Assembly: GCA_017537345.1 (NCBI GenBank)
Contig: JAFYKY010000017.1
Span: forward strand, 224,856-288,855
DNA length: 64,000 nucleotides
Direction of reading: 5' to 3'
Source of the DNA: Clostridia bacterium
Lineage (GTDB): Bacteria; Bacillota; Clostridia; Oscillospirales; CAG-382
Positions 45,950 through 54,847 of this stretch are shown here, one piece after another. Numbering within the stretch: position 1 is the first letter of the stretch; every line of letters begins with the position of its first letter. The position numbers were made by a program, and so were the translations under genes. Under the pieces are notes generated by a model. It was not told the DNA's origin, ran no database searches, and worked only from the letters and a program-made list of their open reading frames with translations.

Positions 45950-47332
45950 ATGCTTTCAAAAGCTTTATGCTCCGATATTATAGCAAAGGCTATGTCGACC
46001 GGAGCTGATTTTGCTGAAGTTTATCAGGAACTTACCCGCAGTAATCTTATTAAACTTATCGGCGGCAAGATAGACGCTATTGACGATACCGTTATTTCCG
46101 GTGTCGGCGTCCGTGCATTTTTGGGAACACGTACCGTGTATGCAACCACTACCGATCTTTCCCGTGAAGGTCTGCTTCGCTGTGCTTCTGCTGTGGCAGA
46201 TACCATCGCACAGTCAAAAGCTCAGGTTTCCATTAACCTTACGGAGCGTATTTTCCCCAACGTTCACGGCGTAAAGCGTCTTCCCGGCGATGCTCCCGTA
46301 AACGAGCGTATCGGTATCCTCAAGGATGCCTGCTTTGCCGCAAAGGAATACGATGAACGTATCGTTCAGGTTCAGGGCAACCTTATTTCTATCGACCATT
46401 CCATTCTTGTTGCAAACAGCGAAGAGCTTTACACCACAGACCGTCACGTACGTACCCGTCTGTCTGTTTCCGCTATCGCTTCCAACGGCTCGGAAAATCA
46501 GGCAGGATTTTTCGGCCCGGGCAGAGCTATGGGACTTGAAATGTTTGAAACTGTGGATCCCCGCGCAACCGGTATTCGCGCCGCCCGTCAGGCTATCGTA
46601 AATCTGGGCGCAGTACCTTGTCCCGCAGGTGTAATGCCCGTTGCTATTGACAACGGCTTCGGCGGCGTTATTTTCCACGAAGCTTGCGGACATTCCCTTG
46701 AGGCAACCTCGGTTGCTATCGGCGCATCCCAGATGTGCGGCAAGATGGGACAGAAGATCGCAAACGAAAAGGTCACCGCTATCGATGACGGCACCATTCC
46801 CAACGCTTGGGGTTCTATAAATATCGACGATGAAGGACATCCTTCCCAGAAGAACGTTCTTATTGAAAACGGTATCCTTAAATCCTATATGGTAGACCGT
46901 CTCGGTTCCCGCCGTATGGGCGTTCCTTCCACCGGTTCGGGAAGAAGACAAGGCTATATGTACGAGCCCACCTCCCGTATGACAAACACTTATATCGCCA
47001 ACGGACCCGATAAAAACGAAGATATTATCGCTTCTATCGAATACGGTCTGTATGCCGCAAGTATGGGCGGCGGAAGCGTAAACCCCGTAAACGGCGCTTT
47101 CAACTTTGCCGTTAACGAAGGATATATCATCCGCAACGGTAAGATCTGCGAACCCGTACGCGGAGCTTCTCTTATCGGTACGGGAAGCCAGATCATTCAG
47201 GATATCGATATGGTCGGTCAGAATCTTGAACTGGGTCAGGGTATGTGCGGTTCAAGCTCCGGAAGCGTTCCCACCAACGTTGGTCAGCCTCTTATCAGAG
47301 TGTCCAAGATCACCGTGGGCGGCGTAGGTTAA
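45950..47332 (+). CDS. tldD: TldD-family metalloprotease, catalytic subunit
   Basis: Zinc peptidase subunit that with TldE forms a barrel degrading unfolded peptides; in E. coli the pair matures microcin B17 and CcdA. 460 residues. The HExxxH zinc motif is VIFHEACGHSLEA with H243 and H248. RGASLIGTGSQIIQDIDMVGQ near 400 and CGSSSGSVPTNVGQPLIRVSKITVGG at the end are also family marks. TldE follows 19 bases later. No RiPP precursor or cyclodehydratase lies beside it, so a housekeeping role is likely. Confidence 0.93.
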   Translation: MLSKALCSDIIAKAMSTGADFAEVYQELTRSNLIKLIGGKIDAIDDTVISGVGVRAFLGTRTVYATTTDLSREGLLRCASAVADTIAQSKAQVSINLTERIFPNVHGVKRLPGDAPVNERIGILKDACFAAKEYDERIVQVQGNLISIDHSILVANSEELYTTDRHVRTRLSVSAIASNGSENQAGFFGPGRAMGLEMFETVDPRATGIRAARQAIVNLGAVPCPAGVMPVAIDNGFGGVIFHEACGHSLEATSVAIGASQMCGKMGQKIANEKVTAIDDGTIPNAWGSINIDDEGHPSQKNVLIENGILKSYMVDRLGSRRMGVPSTGSGRRQGYMYEPTSRMTNTYIANGPDKNEDIIASIEYGLYAASMGGGSVNPVNGAFNFAVNEGYIIRNGKICEPVRGASLIGTGSQIIQDIDMVGQNLELGQGMCGSSSGSVPTNVGQPLIRVSKITVGGVG

Positions 47333-47351
47333 TACAGGAGGGTAGATTACT

Positions 47352-48677
47352 ATGACATTTGAACAAATTAAATCTGTTGTAGCCGATGCCGCAAAGTTAT
47401 ACGGCGTTACACAGTACGAAGTATATTATTCCGAAAGCGAAGGTATGAGCACCGAAACACTTAAGGATGAAATAAGCTCCTTTACCTCCGAAAACGCTTC
47501 TTCCGTGGATTTTCGTTGTATTATAAACGGCAGGGCGGGTTATGCTTCCACACAGCTTCTTGAGGAAGACGAAATAGCAGACCTTGTAAAAAAAGCAGCC
47601 GCTAACGCCGCTGTGTGTGAAAGCGACGATGAGCTTGAATTCTTTGCCGGAAGCGAATCCTACGGCAAAGTGGATATGCCCGAACCCGTTATTCCTTCTG
47701 CTTCCGCTCTCCGCGAAGCCGCTCTTGCTTTGCAGAAAAAGACTTATTCTCTTTCCGATAAGATCGCAGACGGTACCCAGTCCGCAGTCGGCGCGGCTAT
47801 AAGCGGCAGCCATATGTATAATTCCCACGGACTTGAACTTTCCCAGCGCTACGGCGTTAATTACGGCTACGTTTCCGTAGTTGTAAAAGAGGGCGAGGAA
47901 AGCGTTTCCGCCTTCAAGGGTGCAAACGGCTGTACCTTTGAAGAATTGGAAAGCACCTGCGATAAAGCCGTTACAAAGGCGCTTTCCCAGATCGGCGCAG
48001 ATCCTGCGCCTACGGGCGAATATCCCATAGTTATTGCAAGCGAAACGATGAGAAGCCTTCTTTCCACCTTTGCTCCCGTGTTCTCCGCAAAGAACGCAGA
48101 AAAGGGACTTTCTCTCCTCAAGGGCAAGGAAGGCGAGGTTATTGCCGCAGATTGCGTTTCTATCGTTGACGATCCCTTCAGACCCGGCTCCGTTCAGTCC
48201 GCGTTTGACGGCGAGGGAGTTGCAACCTACACTAAGAACGTAGTTGAAAACGGCGTTCTCAACACCTTGCTTTACAATCTTTCTTCCGCAAAGAAAGCAG
48301 GGAAGAACACTACCGGTAACGGCAACCATTCCAACGGCATCAGATTTCATAACTTCTATATTAAGCCCGGTTCATACACCCGTGATGAGCTCCTTAAAAC
48401 GGCAGATGGCGGTATTTTCATTACCGAGTTCAAGGGATTGCACGCAGGCGCAAACTCCACCACAGGCGATTTCTCGGTAGAGAGCGCAGGTTATATGATC
48501 GAAAACGGCGCTTTGGGTAAGCCGGTAAAATCCTTTACCGTTGCAGGTAACTTCTTCACCCTTCTCAAAGAGATTGCCGCTTTGGGCGATACAGTTGATT
48601 TCGGTCTTTCCACCTCTCCCACGGTTTTTGCCGCTCCCGATATCTATCTTCCCAAAATGCCCGTAGCAGGTAAATAA
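47352..48677 (+). CDS. pmbA: TldE/PmbA-family protein, partner of TldD
   Basis: The non-catalytic 441-residue half of the TldD/TldE protease. It shows the two-domain modulator-of-gyrase fold (YSESEGMSTETLKDEISSF near residue 25; SVQSAFDGEGVATYTKNVVENGVL near 278; FYIKPGSYTRDELL near 335), but has no HExxxH motif, as expected for TldE. Confidence 0.92.
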   Translation: MTFEQIKSVVADAAKLYGVTQYEVYYSESEGMSTETLKDEISSFTSENASSVDFRCIINGRAGYASTQLLEEDEIADLVKKAAANAAVCESDDELEFFAGSESYGKVDMPEPVIPSASALREAALALQKKTYSLSDKIADGTQSAVGAAISGSHMYNSHGLELSQRYGVNYGYVSVVVKEGEESVSAFKGANGCTFEELESTCDKAVTKALSQIGADPAPTGEYPIVIASETMRSLLSTFAPVFSAKNAEKGLSLLKGKEGEVIAADCVSIVDDPFRPGSVQSAFDGEGVATYTKNVVENGVLNTLLYNLSSAKKAGKNTTGNGNHSNGIRFHNFYIKPGSYTRDELLKTADGGIFITEFKGLHAGANSTTGDFSVESAGYMIENGALGKPVKSFTVAGNFFTLLKEIAALGDTVDFGLSTSPTVFAAPDIYLPKMPVAGK

Positions 48678-48683
48678 AATTAT

Positions 48684-48713
48684 AAGCCCTCGGTCTTCCG
48701 AGGGCTTTTATAT
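48684..48713 (+). terminator. Terminator after tldE
   Basis: AAGCCCTCGG (48684-48693) pairs with CCGAGGGCTT (48698-48707), followed by TTATATTT. Confidence 0.9.
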
Positions 48714-48718
48714 TTGTA

Positions 48719-48750
48719 AAAAAGAAGCGGACGGGATATTTCCCGTCCGC
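48719..48750 (-). terminator. Terminator of the surface protein gene
   Basis: GCGGACGGGA and TCCCGTCCGC (48727-48750) form a 10-base stem with a 4-base loop. Reading leftward TTCTTTTTT follows. Confidence 0.85.
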
Positions 48751-48770
48751 AAAGCATTTATTGAATTAAA

Positions 48771-50324
48771 TTATGCCTTTTTCTTCTTGAGAATAACTAC
48801 AACTACTACGATAGCAACTATAGCTACAACGCCTGCAACGATACCGATGATAAGACCGGTGTTGCCGCCTTCGGAATCATCTGCGGGAGTAGAATCTTCT
48901 ACAACGGGAGTGGATTCGGTAGCGGGAACGGATTCGTCTTCGGGTACAGATTCTGCATCGGGATCCTCGGAAGGAGCTTCGGAGGGATCATCGGGTTCAA
49001 CAACGGGGGGAACGTAGGAGGGATCAAGCTTAAAGGTGTTGAAAGTGATCTCTGCGCCGTCAACAGTGAATACGGTCATATCGGTAATAGCAACAAGACC
49101 GTCTTCGTTTGCACCGAGAAGCTCAACAAGCTGTTCATAAGAGATAGCGCCGGAGAAAGAACCGGGAAGAAGGTCATTAGTGTTGGCTTCGAGGTTGTCG
49201 CTCATAAATGTATGAACGTAGTTTTCGCCGTTAAGACGTATGCTGGTCTTACCAACGTCAAAGGAGAGATCGTATACGAGATAGGTTCCTTCGCCAACAT
49301 AGATGGTGTTGGGGAACACAGCCTTTGCAGAAGGATATTTACCTGCAGAACTGCCGTTGATAACGGTCTTGCCCTGAGAATATTCTATGTTAATAGAATC
49401 ACCTTGATTGTCAGTCTTTACCCAGAGACCGTCGAGAGTGGGGAATATATCGCAAACGGTGTCCATAGCTTCGGGAGCTGCGGGTTCTTCGGTGCTTTCT
49501 TCCTGGCTGGGATCCTTAGCAATGTCGGAAACGAGCTTGCAGTATGCCATACCAACTACTTTCTTAGCGCCGGTGAAGTATTCGGAATAGTAAACGTAAT
49601 CCTGATAAGTTTCATCGGTGTAGCCGGTACCCCAGTCGGTAAGACCGAGCTGGAAGCCGAAGCCGAAGAGAGAACCAACCTGACCCTTAACGCCGTTGGG
49701 TGCTTCGGAAGTGGTCATCTTGGAAAGGGGAATCTTCTGTTCGTAAACGTCGAAGCCGCCTTCGGTAACAACCTTGTATTCAAAGCCTTCAAGACCGGAC
49801 ATACCGCAGAAGTGGTCAGCAATGTCGGAATCGGTATCCTGAGAAGGATTGATGATGGTCCATTCATAAATGAACTGCTTGTTGTACAGACCGCCCCAAG
49901 ACCAGGAACCGTCTTCGTTATCGCCTACGTAGCAGTTCTTGTAGGGATCGTCGGGGCAGATACAAGTCATCAGGTGGTGAGCGTTGAAGATGTAGTGCTC
50001 GCCTGCGTTGTCCATATAAGCAACGTGTTCGCCGTTACAAACAACCTTTACTGCGATGTAAAGAAAATCGCCCTTCCAGCAAGCCCAGAGCTCCATGGAA
50101 TCGTCAACAGTACAGCCTTCCCAAGTCTTGAGATAGCCGGTAGCGTCATCGCCGGTCTTACAGATAAGTCTGTAGCCTTCGGAATCGATCTTGCCGTCAA
50201 CAACGGGATCTTTTGCAGCTTCGTAAATGGAAACGATACCTGCAGCAGAGCTTTCAAAAGCAAAAGCAGCGGTAAGACCAAGTACGAGGGTCAAAGTGAT
50301 TAAAATGCTTAAGAGTTTTTTCAT
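48771..50324 (-). CDS. Exported surface protein with CBM9/DOMON-like N-terminal domain and C-terminal membrane anchor
   Basis: A 517-residue exported protein. Signal peptide at 1-28 (MKKLLSILITLTLVLGL then AAFAFESSAAG). From about residue 35 EAAKDPVVDGKIDSEGYRL resembles the opening of carbohydrate-binding CBM9/DOMON-like domains, with many aromatic residues up to about 260. Residues 440-485 are a Pro/Glu/Ser/Asp stalk. The end is a hydrophobic helix (GLIIGIVAGVVAIVAIVVVVV) and KKKKA; no LPXTG sortase motif is seen. ATG 50324 with AGGAGG is chosen. Function likely binding at the cell surface; ligand unknown. Confidence 0.75.
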   Translation of the reverse strand: MKKLLSILITLTLVLGLTAAFAFESSAAGIVSIYEAAKDPVVDGKIDSEGYRLICKTGDDATGYLKTWEGCTVDDSMELWACWKGDFLYIAVKVVCNGEHVAYMDNAGEHYIFNAHHLMTCICPDDPYKNCYVGDNEDGSWSWGGLYNKQFIYEWTIINPSQDTDSDIADHFCGMSGLEGFEYKVVTEGGFDVYEQKIPLSKMTTSEAPNGVKGQVGSLFGFGFQLGLTDWGTGYTDETYQDYVYYSEYFTGAKKVVGMAYCKLVSDIAKDPSQEESTEEPAAPEAMDTVCDIFPTLDGLWVKTDNQGDSINIEYSQGKTVINGSSAGKYPSAKAVFPNTIYVGEGTYLVYDLSFDVGKTSIRLNGENYVHTFMSDNLEANTNDLLPGSFSGAISYEQLVELLGANEDGLVAITDMTVFTVDGAEITFNTFKLDPSYVPPVVEPDDPSEAPSEDPDAESVPEDESVPATESTPVVEDSTPADDSEGGNTGLIIGIVAGVVAIVAIVVVVVILKKKKA

Positions 50325-50361
50325 TTTGTTTCCTCCTAAAATGGTTATTAACTCTGCGCTC

Positions 50362-50390
50362 ATAATAACATCAAACTTAAAAAATGTCAA
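50362..50390 (-). promoter_or_regulatory. Promoter of the surface protein gene
   Basis: On the minus strand TTGACA (50390-50385), 17 bases, TATTAT (50367-50362). Confidence 0.8.
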
Positions 50391-50497
50391 CACTGTGAAC
50401 AAATAATAAATATAATAATGTAAAATTGAGCAATACGCACAAAAAACATATTTGTTCTTTGTTCATTAGTATCAAAGCCTTTGTGCAAAAAATACCA

Positions 50498-50525
50498 TTG
50501 AAAAATTATAAATCTGTGTTATAAT
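50498..50525 (+). promoter_or_regulatory. Promoter of the DtxR-family gene
   Basis: TTGAAA (50498-50503), 16 bases, TATAAT (50520-50525); AAAGGAGG at 50532-50539 and ATG 50547. Confidence 0.75.
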
Positions 50526-50546
50526 ATGTTTAAAGGAGGCGATATT

Positions 50547-50912
50547 ATGCTTTTACAGGAATCAGGCGAAATGTATCTCGAAACCATATACGTGCTTACG
50601 CTTAACAGCGCCTATGTCCGCGCCGTTGACGTGAGCGATAAGCTGGGGTATTCAAAGCCCAGCGTTTCCCGTGCAATGGGGCTATTGAAAAACGGCGGAT
50701 ATATTAATATCGCACCTGACGGGAATATTACCCTTACCGAAATCGGTAAAGAAACGGCAGAGAAGATATATGACCGCCACAGCACGTTAACGGATTTTTT
50801 GTTGCATCTGGGCGTAGATAAAGATACCGCTTCTGCAGACGCGTGCCGTATAGAACACGTTATCAGCGATAAAACCTTTACCGCAGTAAAGGATTTCTTG
50901 AATAACCGATAA
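50547..50912 (+). CDS. Short DtxR-family metal-dependent repressor with iron-type ligands
   Basis: A 121-residue protein: winged helix at about 1-65 (VDVSDKLGYSKPSVSRAMGLLKNGGY) and the dimerisation helices at 66-121. It lacks the SH3-like third domain of DtxR/IdeR and is shorter than MntR (about 142). By eye alignment, the ligand positions are M9, E12, H78, C100, E103 and H104. Met and Cys are found in iron-sensing DtxR/IdeR, while MntR has Asp and Glu there. So an iron-responsive repressor is inferred. No iron transporter is adjacent. It is divergent from the surface-protein gene. Confidence 0.82.
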   Translation: MLLQESGEMYLETIYVLTLNSAYVRAVDVSDKLGYSKPSVSRAMGLLKNGGYINIAPDGNITLTEIGKETAEKIYDRHSTLTDFLLHLGVDKDTASADACRIEHVISDKTFTAVKDFLNNR

Positions 50913-50916
50913 AAAT

Positions 50917-50950
50917 AAATTCCGCACACGTAAAAGTGTACGGAATTTTT
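50917..50950. terminator. Bidirectional terminator between the DtxR-family gene and tRNA-Thr
   Basis: AAATTCCG (50917-50924) pairs with CGGAATTT (50941-50948), with ACAC/GTGT pairing inside. T tracts on both strands can end both converging transcripts. Confidence 0.75.
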
Positions 50951-50956
50951 AAATAA

Positions 50957-51032
50957 TGGAGCTGGTAATGTGACTCGAACACACGACCTGCTGATTACGA
51001 ATCAGCTGCTCTACCGACTGAGCTACACCAGC
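50957..51032 (-). tRNA. tRNA-Thr (anticodon CGT)
   Basis: Full cloverleaf on the minus strand: acceptor GCTGGTG with TACCAGC, D arm GCTC/GAGC, anticodon stem GCTGA/TCAGC enclosing TTCGTAA (anticodon CGT, reads ACG), T arm GTGTG-TTCGAGT-CACAT, then discriminator T and encoded CCA. Confidence 0.95.
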
Positions 51033-51057
51033 GACGGCAGTAATTATAGCAAAAAAA

Positions 51058-52110
51058 TTAAAGTATGTCAACTACCTTTTTGATCAATATTTCTCTTTTA
51101 TTTTGCAGTTTTTTGCTCATTACTTCATAAAGCAGTATATTAAGAATTTCGTGTATTTTTGTTTTGTCAGCTACCAAAGGCAAAATATCGTTGCCGTTTA
51201 TGTCAAGCATTGAAACGGTGTACGGCGTGCCTTCTTCAAGCACGGCGTTAAGTCGGTTCAGATCTCCTCTTTTTGCGGAAATAAACAACGCATTTTCTTT
51301 TCCGCAGTTTTTCAGCAGTTCAATAGGGGGAAGATCGTAAAAGCTGAAGTAATCTTTAACAAGCTTTACGGATATTTTATCTGCCTTCAATGCTTTCAGC
51401 GCCGCAAGAGCATCTTCTGTATTTTCAAACACGCTTTTAACCGGCGCGGCAAAGGGAATAAACTGTTTAAAGATATCATAATGTTTTTTATAGACTTCCG
51501 CAAAGTGATCTCCGCTTGCCGCTTTTTTGAATTCTGAAAATATTCTTTCCGCAGAAACCGCGCTTGTATCAAAAGAGTATTTTCTCATTGCGGCAAGAGT
51601 TGATTCTTCTATTTCAAATCCCAGTACGGAAGCAAACCTGAGTCCCCGCAGGATTCGCAAAGCGTCTTCTTCAAACCTTTTTTCCGCATCTCCCACGGCG
51701 CGTATAATTCGGTTTCGTATGTCCGAAACACCGCCGTGAAGATCAATAAAGGAGTTACCGTCGTAGCATATTGCGTTCATAGTGAAATCTCTGCGCACAA
51801 GATCGTCTTCAAGCGAGGCGCCGAATATCACCGTATCCGGATGTCTGCGGTCGGAATATCCTGCTTCTTTTCGGAATACAGTTATCTCAAAGGGAATATT
51901 TTTATATAAAAGCGTAACGGTGCCGTGCTTTATTCCGGTTTTAAAGATTTTTGCTTCGGGGAACACATCGTATACTTCATCGGGAAACGCAGAGGTACAG
52001 ATATCGTAATCGTATATCTTTCTGCCCATTATCATATCCCGCACGCTTCCGCCGACAAGATACGCTTGGTAACCCGCTTCGTTAAACCGTTCAATTACCT
52101 CTCTGTACAT
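51058..52110 (-). CDS. cca: CCA tRNA nucleotidyltransferase family enzyme (class II)
   Basis: Adds or repairs the tRNA 3-prime CCA end. 350 residues. The nucleotidyltransferase head is clear: AYLVGGSVRDMIMGRKIYDYDI near residue 13-34 with the DxD pair, VRRDFTMNAICYDG near 105, and the neck RILRGLRFASVLGFEIEESTLAAM near 160. The body and tail are shorter than in many CCA enzymes (about 400-450), so poly(A) polymerase-like specificity is conceivable. ATG 52110 with AGGAGG. It lies beside a tRNA gene that already encodes CCA. Confidence 0.88.
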   Translation of the reverse strand: MYREVIERFNEAGYQAYLVGGSVRDMIMGRKIYDYDICTSAFPDEVYDVFPEAKIFKTGIKHGTVTLLYKNIPFEITVFRKEAGYSDRRHPDTVIFGASLEDDLVRRDFTMNAICYDGNSFIDLHGGVSDIRNRIIRAVGDAEKRFEEDALRILRGLRFASVLGFEIEESTLAAMRKYSFDTSAVSAERIFSEFKKAASGDHFAEVYKKHYDIFKQFIPFAAPVKSVFENTEDALAALKALKADKISVKLVKDYFSFYDLPPIELLKNCGKENALFISAKRGDLNRLNAVLEEGTPYTVSMLDINGNDILPLVADKTKIHEILNILLYEVMSKKLQNKREILIKKVVDIL

Positions 52111-52130
52111 ATTTTTCCCTCCTTTTTTAT

Positions 52131-52159
52131 ATTTTAACATATAGGACAACGTAAATCAA
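52131..52159 (-). promoter_or_regulatory. Candidate cca promoter
   Basis: On the minus strand TTGATT (52159-52154), 17 bases, TAAAAT (52136-52131). Confidence 0.6.
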
Positions 52160-52173
52160 TCAAGGAGTTAAAA

Positions 52174-53382
52174 ATGAAGAAAATTTTTATAACTTTTGTT
52201 TTGATAATTTTATTATTGTGTTCCTGCGAAAGCGGTGACACCGATTTTTCAGATATAACTTCGTTACCCGAAACGCCTGATACGCAGGTTTTCGTACCGT
52301 ATCCCGATAATATCGAAGATCCCTCGGAGGATGATTTTATGTATACGCCTGCAGATTCGGACAAATTGATCGGAGTGTGGATTTCTCAATACGATATTAC
52401 CAAAGCTATGTGCAGCAAGGATGGGCAGATCCCCGCGGGAGAATACGCCGCGTACATAGACAATATGTGCAAAGAGCTTAAAAACAAGGGGTATAACGCG
52501 CTGTTCGTTCAGGTGCGTCCGTTCGGAGACAGCTTTTATCCATCGGAATATTATCCGCCCTCTAAATTTGCCGTCGGCGCTTACGGAAACGATTTCGAAT
52601 ACGATCCCATTGCGCTTTTTGTTTCCGCCGCGCATACCTACGGTCTTGAATTTCACGCATGGGTAAATCCTTTCAGATTAATGGAAGAAAAAGAAATTTC
52701 CCTTATTCCCGAAGATTCACCCATACGTCAGCTTCTCTCCTGGGGAAAACTCAGTCTGTACAACGGCAGGTACTATATGCGTCCTTCCGACGAAGCGGCT
52801 TGCGCGCTTATTCTTAACGGAATAGGGGAAATAATAACCAAATACAACGTAGACGGAATTCATTTCGACGATTATTTTTATCCCACCGCCGACACTGCGT
52901 TCGATGCGGAGGATTTTGCCGCTTCCGGCGAAACACGGTTGCAAATGTGGAGAAGAAAAAATATAAGCGATTTTGTAAGCCGGGTATATTCGTATATAAA
53001 GAGTCTGGATGCGGATTGCGTGTTCGGTATTTCACCTGCCGGAAATATGCATTATACCTATTCTGTCTGCTGTACGGATATTTACAAATGGTGTTCAAGA
53101 GAAGGGTATGTGGATTACATAATGCCGCAGATCTACTTTGGATACACCCATTCCACAGCGCCGTTTTCACAAATGGTGTCAAAATGGGCGGACATTATTA
53201 AAACACCTCACGTAAAGCTGTATATCGGTCTTGCCGCCTACAAACAAGGCGCGGCAGACAACAACGCTGGTGACGGAAAAAACGAATGGATAACGGATAA
53301 GGAGCTTTTGTCAAAGCAGGCGGAAGAATGTATCGAGCGTTGCGACGGATATAATATGTTTTCATACGGTTATATAAACTGA
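52174..53382 (+). CDS. Lipoprotein with glycosyl hydrolase-like 10 (DUF187/GHL10) domain
   Basis: A 402-residue exported lipoprotein: signal MKKIFITFVLIILLLCSC with lipobox LCSC (C18), a short Asp/Pro/Glu linker, then from about residue 65 the GHL10 TIM-barrel, visible as LIGVWISQYDI, GYNALFVQVRPFGDSFYPSEY near 108, FHAWVNPFRL near 160, GIHFDDYFYP near 228 (conserved DD) and YVDYIMPQIYFGYTH near 310. GHL10 proteins are thought to act on cell-wall or other glycans outside the membrane. Ribosome site AAGGAG. Confidence 0.9.
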   Translation: MKKIFITFVLIILLLCSCESGDTDFSDITSLPETPDTQVFVPYPDNIEDPSEDDFMYTPADSDKLIGVWISQYDITKAMCSKDGQIPAGEYAAYIDNMCKELKNKGYNALFVQVRPFGDSFYPSEYYPPSKFAVGAYGNDFEYDPIALFVSAAHTYGLEFHAWVNPFRLMEEKEISLIPEDSPIRQLLSWGKLSLYNGRYYMRPSDEAACALILNGIGEIITKYNVDGIHFDDYFYPTADTAFDAEDFAASGETRLQMWRRKNISDFVSRVYSYIKSLDADCVFGISPAGNMHYTYSVCCTDIYKWCSREGYVDYIMPQIYFGYTHSTAPFSQMVSKWADIIKTPHVKLYIGLAAYKQGAADNNAGDGKNEWITDKELLSKQAEECIERCDGYNMFSYGYIN

Positions 53383-53386
53383 AAGT

Positions 53387-53415
53387 AAGGCTGTCGGAAA
53401 GACAGCCTTATTTTT
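53387..53415. terminator. Terminator between the GHL10 lipoprotein gene and dpaB
   Basis: AAGGCTGTC (53387-53395) pairs with GACAGCCTT (53401-53409), followed by ATTTTTAA. Converging genes on either side share it. Confidence 0.85.
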
Positions 53416-53977
53416 AATCAACACAGGGTTGTGTCTGTATACCCTTTAATGCATTCTGCGCGGAAACCGATAACTGTTTAAAATCGCATACAAGAGAATC
53501 CGGCTTTTTTACCCAATCGTCCTGGGCAAGAGGAACGAAATATACGTTTTTACGTACCGCCAGAGTACCTATGTTTCGTAAAGTCATTCCGAGAGCGTCG
53601 TTGGTGGCGAGGGCGATAAGCACGGGTCTTTTGTTTCTGAAAAATATTTTTGCTGTCATGGTAACGGTGGAATCGGTAATACCGTTTGCTATTTTTCCCA
53701 GTGTGTTTCCGGTACACGGGCAGATTATAAGCAGATCGTATTGCTTGGGCGTGAGTATTTCTTCCGCATCCTTAATGTTGTTAATAACCTTTTTACCGCA
53801 CATCGTTTCAATATTAAGAATAAAAGCGTCCTTTGTTCCAAAGCGCGTATCGGTGCTTGAAACAATTTCCGAAAGCACGGGGGTTATGTCGTGACCTTCG
53901 CAAATCAGCTCTTTTAAGACGTTCAGCGCATTTTTATGGTTGCAAAAGGAGCCGCATACCGCAAAAACTATTTTCAT
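53414..53977 (-). CDS. spoVFB: Dipicolinate synthase subunit B
   Basis: 187-residue flavoprotein-like subunit (DpaB). With DpaA it oxidises a lysine-pathway intermediate to dipicolinic acid in the mother cell; DPA with calcium then fills the spore core. FAVCGSFCNHKNALNVLKEL-type start and the LIICPCTGNTLGKIANGITDSTVTM segment near residue 88 are typical, and KPVLIALATNDALGM-like sequence near 115 fits. Its ATG overlaps the dpaA stop by 4 bases. Confidence 0.94.
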   Translation of the reverse strand: MKIVFAVCGSFCNHKNALNVLKELICEGHDITPVLSEIVSSTDTRFGTKDAFILNIETMCGKKVINNIKDAEEILTPKQYDLLIICPCTGNTLGKIANGITDSTVTMTAKIFFRNKRPVLIALATNDALGMTLRNIGTLAVRKNVYFVPLAQDDWVKKPDSLVCDFKQLSVSAQNALKGIQTQPCVD

Positions 53978-54843
53978 ACCATTACTCCTTTTTCGTTTAA
54001 AAGGGTTACCACCGTATTATAAATGATCCTGCCCGCTGTGACCGGCGCAACCTTTCCGGGCAGGGAAAGCGCCCAGATGATACGTTTGCCCATCTTTTTA
54101 CCGTATTCAAAATCAACACCGCCCGGTCGGGAAGCAAGATCGATAATTATGCCCTTGTTATTAAAGATATCCAGTTCGGTCTTTCCCACGACAAGCGCGG
54201 GAACGGTGTTAAAAAGAATATCCGTGTAAGGAAGAATATCTTTTGCTTTTTCAAAACCGCAAACTTTTATTCCCTGCGTTTCCCAGTATGCTCTGTCGGA
54301 TTTTTTTCTTGCGGCAACGGTTACTTCCGCATTCAGTGCCTTTAATCTCGGCACCAATGCTTTTGCAATTCTTCCGCTTCCCAATACTGCGCAGTGGGAG
54401 CCGTCTATCGTAAACGGTGTTTCCTGCATCGCTATCATTATAGCGCCTTCCGCGGTAGGAACGGCGTTGCCGGTCTGTAACAGCTCGTCTTTGTAATAAT
54501 CAATACATTTACAGAAGTTTTCCGTAATTTCTGTGGGCAGCATACCGCCGCATATAACCGTGTCCTTCGGAATTACCGCCGTAAGATCGCTAATCCTGAT
54601 CGAACTATCGCAAAGCGGAGCCGCAAGAACTTTTCCATCGGGCGAGCAGGGAAGTCCCAATATAACTATATCAGCGTTTTTTACCGTTTCCTCCAACGTT
54701 GAGCATCGCTTTATACTGCCACATATCTCCGGACAGTTATCCCAGCCGTAGCATGACACGGTATTATCCCGCGCAAATCTCCGCACTGCTTCAACCAAAC
54801 GTCTGTCGCCGCCTATTGCGGCAATTATCTTTTTTTCCGACAT
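53974..54843 (-). CDS. spoVFA: Dipicolinate synthase subunit A
   Basis: 289-residue NAD(P)-binding subunit (DpaA). AAIGGDRRLVEAVRRFA at the N-terminus and the second Rossmann segment CAVLGSGRIAKALVPRL near residue 155 with VTVAARK are characteristic, as is IIDLASRPGGVDFEYG near 240. ATG 54843 lies 4 bases after GGAGGG; that ribosome site is inside a 12-base perfect stem (54848-54886). The frame opens slightly earlier at TTG, but without a ribosome site. Confidence 0.94.
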   Translation of the reverse strand: MSEKKIIAAIGGDRRLVEAVRRFARDNTVSCYGWDNCPEICGSIKRCSTLEETVKNADIVILGLPCSPDGKVLAAPLCDSSIRISDLTAVIPKDTVICGGMLPTEITENFCKCIDYYKDELLQTGNAVPTAEGAIMIAMQETPFTIDGSHCAVLGSGRIAKALVPRLKALNAEVTVAARKKSDRAYWETQGIKVCGFEKAKDILPYTDILFNTVPALVVGKTELDIFNNKGIIIDLASRPGGVDFEYGKKMGKRIIWALSLPGKVAPVTAGRIIYNTVVTLLNEKGVMV

Positions 54844-54847
54844 AAAA

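Noticed and set aside
45950..48677. RiPP biosynthesis cluster around tldD/tldE
   Set aside because: No precursor peptide, cyclodehydratase, radical SAM or dedicated exporter gene lies beside the pair; the nearby ABC transporter is several genes away with its own unit.
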